A DNA stretch of 64,000 bases from Novosphingobium sp. Lineage in GTDB: Bacteria > Pseudomonadota > Alphaproteobacteria > Sphingomonadales > Sphingomonadaceae. Positions 44,279 to 51,675 of the stretch are shown in pieces. The stretch is from positions 600,190 through 664,189 of the forward strand of contig NZ_JAPZQX010000003.1 in the NCBI RefSeq assembly GCF_027531025.1, written 5' to 3'. The translations under genes and the position numbers were made by a program. Each line of letters begins with the position of its first letter. Positions within the stretch are counted from its first letter, which is position 1. The notes below the pieces were generated by a model. It ran no database searches and was not told the origin of the DNA. It saw only the letters and a program-made list of their open reading frames with translations.

Positions 44279-45826
44279 TCAGTAGGCCCGCGCGACGTAG
44301 ATCCGCTCGACCGCCGGCTGCCCGGTGAACAGGCAGGTGCCGGACACCGGTTCGCCGCCCATCGGCGTGTTGCGGATCGTCAGCTTCAGCGCCTTGAGCT
44401 TGGCCACCACGGCTTCGAGCGCTTCGCCGGTCGGCCGCGACCAGACCACTTCGACCCAGCCCGGATAGCGCTGGTCGGCACTGAAGAAGGCTTCCAGCCC
44501 GGCAAGGTCGGTGACCCCGCGATGGATCTGGGCATCGCGCCGCGCGGTCGCCTCGGCGTGGAGTTCGCGCTGGATGTCTTCCAGTTCTGCCGCCGCTGCA
44601 GCGAGGAAGTCCTCGCGCGACTGGCCGACGAAGTTGACCTTGCCATCCTCGCGGTAGAGCCGGTCACGGCGCACGGCGGAAACCTGTCCGCCGGCAGCAT
44701 CGCGCCCGCCGATTTCGAGGATCAGCGGCACGCCCTTCTTGACCCAACCCCAGCGCTTGGCCGTGGCCTTGCCCGCGCGCTTGTCCAAGAGGACGCGGAT
44801 CGGCTCGCCCAGGGCCCACTGGCTGGCAAGCGCGGCGCGCAGATCCTCGCAATAGGCCAGCAAGGCTTCGTCGCCATCGTCATCGCGCAGCATCGGCAGG
44901 ATCACCACCTGGTGCGGGGCGATGCGCGGCGGCACGCGCAGGCCATCGTCATCGCCGTGCGTCATGATCACGCCGCCGATCAGGCGGGTGGAGACGCCCC
45001 AGGACGTGGTGTGGCACAGCTGCTGCCCGCCTTCCTTGTCCTGATACTTGATCCCCGCCGCCTCGGCGAAACCGGTGCCGAGATAGTGCGAGGTGCCGGC
45101 CTGCAGCGCCTTGCCATCCTGCATCATGGCTTCGATCGAATAGGTCGCCACGGCACCGGGGAAGCGCTCGTTCTCGGGCTTCTCACCCGCGATCACCGGC
45201 ATGGCGAGATCGTCTTCGGCGTGGCTGCGGTACATTTCCAGCGCGCGCAACGTTTCGGCCATCGCGTCATCGCGGTCGGCGTGGGCCGTGTGCCCTTCCT
45301 GCCAGAGGAATTCGCTGGTGCGCAGGAACATGCGGGTGCGCATTTCCCAGCGCACCACGTTAGCCCACTGGTTGGTCAGCAGCGGCAGGTCCCGCCACGA
45401 CTGGACCCAGCGGCTCATCGCCTGGCCGATCACCGTTTCCGAAGTGGGGCGCACGATCAGCGGTTCTTCCAGCTTGGCCTCAGGATCGGGCACCAGCCCA
45501 CCCTTGCCATCCTGGATCAGGCGGTGATGGGTGACGACCGCCATTTCCTTGGCGAAGCCGTCAACGTGTTCGGCTTCCTTAGCAAAGTAGGACAGCGGGA
45601 TAAACAGCGGGAAGTAGCAATTCTGCACGCCTGCGGCCTTGATCCGGGCGTCCACCAGGTGCTGGATGCGTTCCCAGATGCCATAGCCCCACGGCTTGAT
45701 GACCATGCAGCCGCGCACGCCGCTTTCCTCGGCCATCTCCGCCTCGGAGATGACTTCCTGGTACCATTGGGCGAAATCGTCGGCGCGGGTGACGGACAGC
45801 GCGTGCTTGATCTTGGGCGTGTTCAT
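44279..45826 (-). CDS. proS: Prolyl-tRNA synthetase, archaeal/eukaryotic-like type
   Basis: A 515-residue class II synthetase charging tRNA-Pro. Class II motif 2 (VVRWEMRTRMFLRTSEFLWQEGHTAH, in pieces RWEMRTR and FLRTSEFLWQEGHTAHA) and motif 3 (LIGGVIMTHGDDDGLRVPP, in pieces) are intact. It lacks the large editing insertion of the usual bacterial ProRS and carries a C-terminal domain ending in tyrosine (ERIYVARAY), as in archaeal/eukaryotic-type (type 3) ProRS. Starts MNTPKIKHALS at 45826. It is next to rnr, whose TTG start abuts its stop. Confidence 0.95.
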   Translation of the reverse strand: MNTPKIKHALSVTRADDFAQWYQEVISEAEMAEESGVRGCMVIKPWGYGIWERIQHLVDARIKAAGVQNCYFPLFIPLSYFAKEAEHVDGFAKEMAVVTHHRLIQDGKGGLVPDPEAKLEEPLIVRPTSETVIGQAMSRWVQSWRDLPLLTNQWANVVRWEMRTRMFLRTSEFLWQEGHTAHADRDDAMAETLRALEMYRSHAEDDLAMPVIAGEKPENERFPGAVATYSIEAMMQDGKALQAGTSHYLGTGFAEAAGIKYQDKEGGQQLCHTTSWGVSTRLIGGVIMTHGDDDGLRVPPRIAPHQVVILPMLRDDDGDEALLAYCEDLRAALASQWALGEPIRVLLDKRAGKATAKRWGWVKKGVPLILEIGGRDAAGGQVSAVRRDRLYREDGKVNFVGQSREDFLAAAAAELEDIQRELHAEATARRDAQIHRGVTDLAGLEAFFSADQRYPGWVEVVWSRPTGEALEAVVAKLKALKLTIRNTPMGGEPVSGTCLFTGQPAVERIYVARAY

Positions 45827-45881
45827 GGCCGCGCGCGATAGCCGAGCGCCCCCTTGCGGGCAAGCGGTGTGACGGACTGCC

Positions 45882-46433
45882 TTACTTGCTCAGTTCGTCC
45901 AGCTTCTTCTGCATTTCGGCCATCTGAGCGCGCAGTTGAGCAATCTCGTCATCCTTGCTCGCGCCGCCGGACGACCCCTTGCCATCATTTAGGCCTGGCA
46001 CGAAGGCCGAGGCCGCCGCCTTGAACATTTCGAGGTTGCGCTGGGCCAGCTTGGCCAGGGGGTTGTTGCCGAGGCTGGCTTCGAAGGCCTCGCGCAGCTT
46101 CTGCTGGTTGGAGCGGAAGTTATCCATCGAGGCTTCGAGATAGTGCGGGACCAGGCTCTGCATCGAATTGCCGTACATCGCGATCAGCTGGCGCAGGAAG
46201 TTGACGGGGAGCATCTGTTCACCGCCCGCGCTTTCCTCTTCCATGATGATTTGCGTAAGGATCTGGTGGGTGATGTCCGCCCCGGTCTTGGCGTCGAGCA
46301 CCTTGAAGTCCACCCCTTCGCGGGTCATCTTCGCCAGGTGTTCCAGTGTGATGTAGCTGGAGGACTGGGTGTTGTAGAGCCGCCGGTTCGCGTACTTCTT
46401 GATGATGACGGTATCACCCTTGGCCTGCGCCAT
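45882..46433 (-). CDS. phaR: Polyhydroxyalkanoate synthesis repressor PhaR
   Basis: A 183-residue regulator with the conserved N-terminal DNA/PHA-binding domain (IIKKYANRRLYNTQSSSYITL, read in two parts) and PHB_acc domain (TGADITHQILTQIIMEEES, QLIAMYGNSMQ). A C-terminal coiled coil (IAQLRAQMAEMQKKLDELS) follows. PhaR senses polyhydroxybutyrate granules and represses phasin and its own gene. No PHA synthase is nearby. The upstream region is TGC/GCA-rich as in known PhaR sites. ATG at 46433. Confidence 0.95.
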   Translation of the reverse strand: MAQAKGDTVIIKKYANRRLYNTQSSSYITLEHLAKMTREGVDFKVLDAKTGADITHQILTQIIMEEESAGGEQMLPVNFLRQLIAMYGNSMQSLVPHYLEASMDNFRSNQQKLREAFEASLGNNPLAKLAQRNLEMFKAAASAFVPGLNDGKGSSGGASKDDEIAQLRAQMAEMQKKLDELSK

Positions 46434-46475
46434 ATTGCCCCCAAGCTGCCGTTACGACACGCCGTGTTAGCACCC

Positions 46476-46515
46476 GCAACATCGCAATTGCAACATCCCT
46501 GTTGCTGCGCAGCAA
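46476..46515 (-). promoter_or_regulatory. TGC-rich repeats upstream of phaR, candidate PhaR operator
   Basis: Two copies of GCAACATC (46476-46483, 46490-46497) flank GCAATTGC (46484-46491), and TTGCTGCGCAGCAA (46502-46515) is a perfect 14-bp palindrome ending at the alr stop. The dense TTGC/GCAA content resembles TGC-rich sites bound by PhaR in Paracoccus and Rhodobacter, which include its own promoter. ACACG-C-CGTGT (46457-46467) lies closer to phaR. Autoregulation is inferred. Confidence 0.45.
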
Positions 46516-47559
46516 TCAGCGCTGGAAACGACGGCCTAGCAGGGTCAGCAACTCGTATTGCGACAGGCCGGAAACGGCTGCTGCCGTAGGTAGATGATAA
46601 TCGACCTGCAGCCAATCGCCCTCGCCCAGATCATCCGCCCCGGTCAGGTCAATCACGGTCATGTCCATCGAAACCCGGCCCAGCACAGGCAGGGCGCGAC
46701 CGCTGGCGCGCAACACGCCCTTGCCCGACCAGGCGCGCAGATAGCCATCGGCATAACCCAGGCTGACCACGCCCGCGCGCATCGCTCGCGGCGCAACAAA
46801 AGTGGCATTGTAGCCCACCCCTTCGCCCGCCGCGATTTCCCGCACCTGGATCAGCGCGGCCTCGGGCTTGACGACCTGCCGGATGTGGGGTTCGAGCGCC
46901 GCGCAGGGCACACCGCCATAGAGCGACAGCCCCGGTCGGGTCAGATCGCCATGATAGCCCGGACCCAGCGCGATCCCTGCGCTGTTGGCCAGGCTGGCCC
47001 GGCGGTGCCGCACTGCACGCCGCGCCGCGTTCCAGCGCTCAAGCTGCAGGGCGTTACTCGGGACCTCTTCCTCGGCAGAGGCAAGGTGCGAATGCAGCAC
47101 ATCGATGTCGAGCGCAGCAATGGCAGGGTCGGCCAGGTCACTCAGCGCCAGGCCAAGCCGGTTGATCCCGGTATCGACCATCAGATCGCACAGGCCGCCC
47201 CCGGCCTCCAGCCAGCGGCGGGCCTGGGCCAGGCTGTTGATCACCGGCCGCACGCCACTGGAACAGGCAAACGCAGCCTCTTCCGCCGTAACCGGACCGT
47301 GCAACACCGCAATGCTGGGGGGCGGGACATGGCGAAGCAGCGCAGGAACTTCCTGCCAATGGGCCACGAAAAAGTCCGCGCACCCGTCCTCGCGCAGAAC
47401 CGGCGCCGCAACATCGACGCCGACGCCATAGGCATCGGCCTTTAGCGCCGCACCGGCGCTGGCTTGGCCGGACAGCCGGTCAAGCGCCCGCCAGTTGGCG
47501 GCCAGCGCTTCCCGGTCGATCGCAAGGCGCAGGGTGGCGGGCGGAGCCTCAAGCAGCAT
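46516..47559 (-). CDS. alr: Alanine racemase
   Basis: A 347-residue PLP enzyme producing D-alanine for peptidoglycan. The PLP lysine is K40 in ALKADAYGVG and the opposite catalytic tyrosine lies in EGVGYNATFV. MVDTGINRLGL, the SxxLGPGYHGD-like stretch SAGIALGPGYHGD, RPGLSLYGG and RVSMDMTVIDL are family motifs. The ATG overlaps the MFS transporter 3' end by 11 bp. D-Ala supply complements the carboxypeptidase and transglycosylase genes at 34-38 kb. Confidence 0.95.
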   Translation of the reverse strand: MLLEAPPATLRLAIDREALAANWRALDRLSGQASAGAALKADAYGVGVDVAAPVLREDGCADFFVAHWQEVPALLRHVPPPSIAVLHGPVTAEEAAFACSSGVRPVINSLAQARRWLEAGGGLCDLMVDTGINRLGLALSDLADPAIAALDIDVLHSHLASAEEEVPSNALQLERWNAARRAVRHRRASLANSAGIALGPGYHGDLTRPGLSLYGGVPCAALEPHIRQVVKPEAALIQVREIAAGEGVGYNATFVAPRAMRAGVVSLGYADGYLRAWSGKGVLRASGRALPVLGRVSMDMTVIDLTGADDLGEGDWLQVDYHLPTAAAVSGLSQYELLTLLGRRFQR

Positions 47560-49168
47560 CGTCGGCGAAATCGCGCGGCTTTCCGTTCGGCAGACCCCAC
47601 CAGGCCACGATCATCGCCATCAGCACGACGAACCAGGTGTACCACAGCCCCGAATAGGGATCACCGGTGCGGGCCACGATATAGCCCGCGATGAACGGCA
47701 GGAACCCTCCGAAGTAACCCGTACCGATGTGATAGGGGATCGACATCGAGCTGTAACGCACCTTGGGCGGAAACATTTCCGCCAGCAGCGCCGCCACCGG
47801 GCCATAGGTTGCGGCCGACAGCGCCATCAGCACCAGCAAGGCCGCAATGATCAGCGCCGACTGGCCCAGGCTGGGCTTGTGCTTTTCGAAGTTGAACACG
47901 GTCTTGCCGACGCGCGCCTCGATCTCGGCCTTGCGAGCCTTGGCATCATCCCAGTTCAGCCCGTCGAGCGCGACGACCTGGCTACCGCCCATGACGAGTT
48001 CCAGCTTGTCACCGGCCGCCAGCGTATAGCTCACTCCGGCGCCGGCGAAATCGCCCATCAGCTTGCCGCACTCGGTCTTCTGCTTGGTGGCAAAGGGATC
48101 ATAGGTGCAGTCCGGCCCGCGAATGGTCCATTCGATCGCCGAGCTCTGCGCCGGATTCTTGGCGACAGAACCGATGAACCAGAAGGTCGGGAACAGCAGC
48201 AGCAGGGTCAGCGCATAGCCGATCACGATCGGCTTCTTGCGACCGATCCGGTCGGACAGCTTGCCGAAGTAGATATAGAACCCCATCCCGATCAGCGCGG
48301 AGATGCCGACGATGATCTCGGCAGTGGTCGTCTCGATATGCATGGAATTCTGCAGGAAGCCCAGGCCCGAGAACATCGCCGTGTACCAGATCACCGTCAG
48401 GCCCGCCGCAATGCCGAACAGGGCAATGAAGATCCGCTTCTTGTTGCCAGGATAGGTGAAGCTCTCGACGAAGGGATTGCCGGCAATCTCGCCCTCTTCC
48501 TTCATCGCCTTGAACACCGGGCTCTCCGACAGCTTCACGCGCATCCACAGCGAAATCGCCAGCAGGATGATGCTGAGCAGGAAGGGCACACGCCAGCCCC
48601 AGGCGTTCCAGGTTTCTGGGCTCATCATCGCCTTGCAGCCGAGTACCACGATCAGGCTGAGCACAAAGCCACCGACCACGCTGGCCTGGATGAAGCTGGT
48701 GTAGAAGCCGCGCTTTTCGAAGGCGGAATGTTCAGCGACATAGATCGCGGCGCCGCCATACTCCCCACCCAGTGCCAGACCTTGAAGAATCCGCATCAGG
48801 ATCACCAGCGCCGGGGCCCAGAAACCGATCTGTTCGGCCGCCGGGATCAGACCGACGCCGGCCGTCGCGACCCCCATCAGCGTCACCGTGACCAGGAAGG
48901 TGTACTTGCGCCCCAGCTTGTCACCCAGATAACCGAAAAACACGGCTCCCAGCGGGCGGAACCCGAATCCGACCGCAAAAACCAGCCAGAACAGCAGCAT
49001 TTCCAGCGTCGCATTGCCGGTGGGAAAGAACGTCTTGGACAGGATGCTGCCCAGCGCCGCATAGATGAAGAAATCATACCATTCGAACACGGTTCCGGCC
49101 GAACTGGCCCCGATGACCAGGCGCATTTCCGAAGCGGAGGGTTCGTGGTGGTGCGGCTTCGTCGCCAT
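47549..49168 (-). CDS. MHS-family MFS transporter (metabolite:H+ symporter)
   Basis: A 539-residue, 12-helix major facilitator of the metabolite:proton symporter group (KgtP/ProP/ShiA relatives). EWYDFFIYA in helix 1, GYLGDKLGRKYT between helices 2 and 3, and LGGEYGGAAIYVAEH are group signatures; GKLSDRIGRKKP is the second-half counterpart. Between helix 8-9 and the last helices is an unusual hydrophilic insertion of about 90 residues (from IEWTIRGPDCTYDP to FNFEKHKPS) containing two cysteines, probably periplasmic. The substrate, possibly an organic acid, is not determinable. Confidence 0.9.
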   Translation of the reverse strand: MATKPHHHEPSASEMRLVIGASSAGTVFEWYDFFIYAALGSILSKTFFPTGNATLEMLLFWLVFAVGFGFRPLGAVFFGYLGDKLGRKYTFLVTVTLMGVATAGVGLIPAAEQIGFWAPALVILMRILQGLALGGEYGGAAIYVAEHSAFEKRGFYTSFIQASVVGGFVLSLIVVLGCKAMMSPETWNAWGWRVPFLLSIILLAISLWMRVKLSESPVFKAMKEEGEIAGNPFVESFTYPGNKKRIFIALFGIAAGLTVIWYTAMFSGLGFLQNSMHIETTTAEIIVGISALIGMGFYIYFGKLSDRIGRKKPIVIGYALTLLLLFPTFWFIGSVAKNPAQSSAIEWTIRGPDCTYDPFATKQKTECGKLMGDFAGAGVSYTLAAGDKLELVMGGSQVVALDGLNWDDAKARKAEIEARVGKTVFNFEKHKPSLGQSALIIAALLVLMALSAATYGPVAALLAEMFPPKVRYSSMSIPYHIGTGYFGGFLPFIAGYIVARTGDPYSGLWYTWFVVLMAMIVAWWGLPNGKPRDFADDAA

Positions 49169-49222
49169 GGCTTCCCCTGTCTGTACTTTGTTGTGGTGTT
49201 ATACTGGTGTTTCAACTGCGCT

Positions 49223-49657
49223 CTAGCCGGGCTTTGCCGCCGTGAAAAGCGCATCGCGCGCCGCCTGCCAGGCAAGCATGACCGCGCCGTGCCGCGCCGG
49301 ATAGTCGCGCGCAGCTGCGATCGCGCCAAGGCCGGGCCAATCAGGCAGGTTACCGCCATGCTCAAGCCAGGTGGTCAGTGCCGTCAGCGCAGCCTCGATT
49401 TCGGCCAGATTGCGCCCTTGCGCGGCCTGGGCGAACAGCGCGGCACTGGCCTGGCCGATCGCGCAGGCCTGGACCTGCAAGCCGATCTGCTCGATCCGGC
49501 CTGCCCCATCGACTGCCAGGCCAAGCGCCACGCGGCTGCCACACAGCGCCGAGCGCGCCTCACCCTGCACGGGCCAGGCGGCGACGAGGGGCCAGCGGGC
49601 CAGGCTGGTGGCCAGGGCGAGCACCTCGCGGTTGTAGAGGGTCTGGGCTGTGGCCAA
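49223..49657 (-). CDS. NifU/SufU-like Fe-S scaffold family protein lacking the third cysteine
   Basis: A 144-residue protein of the IscU/SufU fold. The first two ligand regions are recognisable (ALCGSRVALG and VQACAIGQASAALF). The third, normally near the C-terminus as R-x2-C-x2-L-x-W, is ARHGAVMLAW, with alanine where the cysteine should be. Sphingomonad homologues, as recalled, show a similar change. It may be a modified scaffold or carrier. The start TTG at 49657 lacks a clear ribosome binding site and is uncertain. It lies 6 bp after cvpA. Confidence 0.78.
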   Translation of the reverse strand: MATAQTLYNREVLALATSLARWPLVAAWPVQGEARSALCGSRVALGLAVDGAGRIEQIGLQVQACAIGQASAALFAQAAQGRNLAEIEAALTALTTWLEHGGNLPDWPGLGAIAAARDYPARHGAVMLAWQAARDALFTAAKPG

Positions 49658-49663
49658 GGGCGC

Positions 49664-50200
49664 TCAGCCCCGTTCGGCGTTAAGCCGCTTGGCCTCTGCC
49701 TCGACAGCCGCCTTGCGGCGTTCGGCGATGATATCGACCAGCGCCGCGCTGCTTGCATTGATGAAAGGATAGGCCCGCGCCTGGGTGATCCAGGTCGGCC
49801 GCCCGCCCGCACCCCAGACGGTGTCATAACCCAGCACCAGTACCGAAAACGCCAGCACCGAAATCACCAGGCCCTTTACCGTGCCAAAGCCGAAGCCCAG
49901 CAGCCGGTCGATCGGACCAAGCACGGATTCGCGGCTGGCCTCGCCCATCCGCTTGGCGGCCAGTTTGACGATGGCATAGGGGACAAGCAGCAACAGGGCG
50001 AAGGCCAGCACGGTGGCCCCGGATTCGCTGCCAATATGGGGCAGCAATTGCTCCGACAGCGGGGTATGCAGCTGGTGGATGGCGAACAGCGAGATTACCC
50101 AGGCCGCCAGCGCCAGCACCTCCTGCACGAAACCGCGCATGAAGCCCGTGATTGCACCCAGGCCAACGAGTACCAGAACTGCAATATCAAAGCCGGCCAT
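49664..50200 (-). CDS. cvpA: CvpA family membrane protein
   Basis: A 178-residue inner-membrane protein with four predicted helices (about 5-21, 28-45, 64-84, 102-124) and the typical start GFDIAVLVLVGLGAITGFMRGFVQEVL (cited in pieces). RLLGFGFGTVKGLVI is the conserved CvpA motif. The C-terminus is charged and cytoplasmic. CvpA was named for colicin V production and is linked to envelope and bile stress resistance. ATG 11 bp after the radA stop. The radA-cvpA-alr neighbourhood is common in alphaproteobacteria. Confidence 0.92.
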   Translation of the reverse strand: MAGFDIAVLVLVGLGAITGFMRGFVQEVLALAAWVISLFAIHQLHTPLSEQLLPHIGSESGATVLAFALLLLVPYAIVKLAAKRMGEASRESVLGPIDRLLGFGFGTVKGLVISVLAFSVLVLGYDTVWGAGGRPTWITQARAYPFINASSAALVDIIAERRKAAVEAEAKRLNAERG

Positions 50201-50211
50201 GGCCCGGAAAT

Positions 50212-51573
50212 CTAGGTACCACCCATCACGCGGTCAACGAGATTCCTTAGCAAAGACACTTCGTTAAATCCTTTACCCGAGCTTGCCGCATCGCCCGGGC
50301 CATAAGCCTTTGCAAAGCCGAGCTTCGCCGATTCCTTCAGCCGGATCGCGCCGTGCGCCACGGGACGAACTTCGCCGGCGAGCGAGACTTCGCCAAACCA
50401 CACCGCATCGCCCGGCAAGGGGCGGTCCGCGAGCGCCGAAACCAGCGCCGCAGCGACCGCAAGGTCGGCCGCCGGATCGGACAGGCGATAGCCGCCAGCG
50501 ACGTTGAGATAGACCTCGCACGAGGAGAAATTGAGGCCGCAGCGCGCCTCGAGCACGGCGAGCAGCATGGCCATCCGGCCGCTGTCCCATCCGACCACGG
50601 CGCGGCGCGGAGTAGCCCCGCTCGCCAGCCGCACGATCAGCGCCTGGATCTCCACCAGCACCGGCCGGGTACCTTCCATCGCCGGGAAAACCGCGCTTCC
50701 CGGCACCGGGTTCTCGCGCCCGGAGAGGAACAGCAGCGAGGGATTGCCCACTTCGGTCAGACCCTGCCCGGCCATGGCGAAGACGCCGATCTCATCGACC
50801 GGGCCAAACCGGTTCTTAAGGTTGCGCAGGATCCGGTACTGGTGGCTCCGCTCGCCCTCGAAGCTCATCACCACATCGACCATGTGTTCAAGCACGCGCG
50901 GCCCGGCAATCGAACCGTCCTTGGTGACGTGCCCCACCAGCACCAGCGCCGTGCCGCATTCCTTGGCATAGCGGATCAGTTCAAAGGCCGAAGCGCGGAC
51001 CTGGCTGACCGTACCCGGCGCGCCCTCGATCTGGTCGGAATGCATGGTCTGGATCGAATCGATCACCAGCAGCGCGGGCGGCGCCATGCCGCCCAACGTG
51101 GTTAAGATGTCCCGCACCGAAGTGGCCGCCGCCAGCCGGATCGGCGCATCGGCCAGGCCCAGGCGCTCGGCCCGCAGTCGCACCTGGCCCGCCGCCTCCT
51201 CCCCGCTGATGTAGACGACCTCGCCCCCGTTACGGGCGATCTGGGCCGCGGCCTGCAGCAACAGGGTGGACTTGCCGATCCCCGGATCGCCGCCCATCAG
51301 CACGGCCGAGCCGGGCACCAGCCCGCCGCCCAGCGCGCGGTCGAACTCGGCAATGCCGGTGCTGCGCCGCACCAATTGCTGCCCCGGCGCATCGAGTGGT
51401 TCGAACGCGATCTTGCGGCCACCGCCAGACAGGTCATGCTTCTGCGAGAACACCGTTTCGGGGGCTTCCTCAGCCAGGGTGTTCCATTCGCCACAATCGG
51501 CGCACTGGCCCTGCCAGCGGTGCGTGACGCTGCCACAGGCCTGGCAGACATAGCGGCGTTTCGGTTTGGCCAT
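50212..51573 (-). CDS. radA: DNA repair protein RadA (Sms)
   Basis: A 453-residue RecA-like ATPase that promotes branch migration during recombination. An N-terminal zinc finger (C10, C13, C24, C27: CQACG...CADCG), a P-loop GGDPGIGKSTL, the KNRFG motif specific to RadA, and a C-terminal Lon-protease-like domain (VYLNVAGGYRLSDPAADLA, in part) are all visible. It is first in the run radA-cvpA-nifU-like-MFS-alr and divergent from the patatin gene (102 bp apart). Confidence 0.96.
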   Translation of the reverse strand: MAKPKRRYVCQACGSVTHRWQGQCADCGEWNTLAEEAPETVFSQKHDLSGGGRKIAFEPLDAPGQQLVRRSTGIAEFDRALGGGLVPGSAVLMGGDPGIGKSTLLLQAAAQIARNGGEVVYISGEEAAGQVRLRAERLGLADAPIRLAAATSVRDILTTLGGMAPPALLVIDSIQTMHSDQIEGAPGTVSQVRASAFELIRYAKECGTALVLVGHVTKDGSIAGPRVLEHMVDVVMSFEGERSHQYRILRNLKNRFGPVDEIGVFAMAGQGLTEVGNPSLLFLSGRENPVPGSAVFPAMEGTRPVLVEIQALIVRLASGATPRRAVVGWDSGRMAMLLAVLEARCGLNFSSCEVYLNVAGGYRLSDPAADLAVAAALVSALADRPLPGDAVWFGEVSLAGEVRPVAHGAIRLKESAKLGFAKAYGPGDAASSGKGFNEVSLLRNLVDRVMGGT

Positions 51574-51675
51574 GCTGCGGCGATAATCGGAACGAAGCAG
51601 GAACGCAACCCAGTCCGGGCAAATCAGGCAATAGCCGCATGGCGCGGTTCAGGTTTCTCTGGCTATAAGGCCACC

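Noticed and set aside
47495..50215. 906-residue open frame antisense to the MFS, NifU-like and cvpA genes
   Set aside because: It covers several recognised genes on the other strand and has no motif; a shadow of GC-biased third positions.
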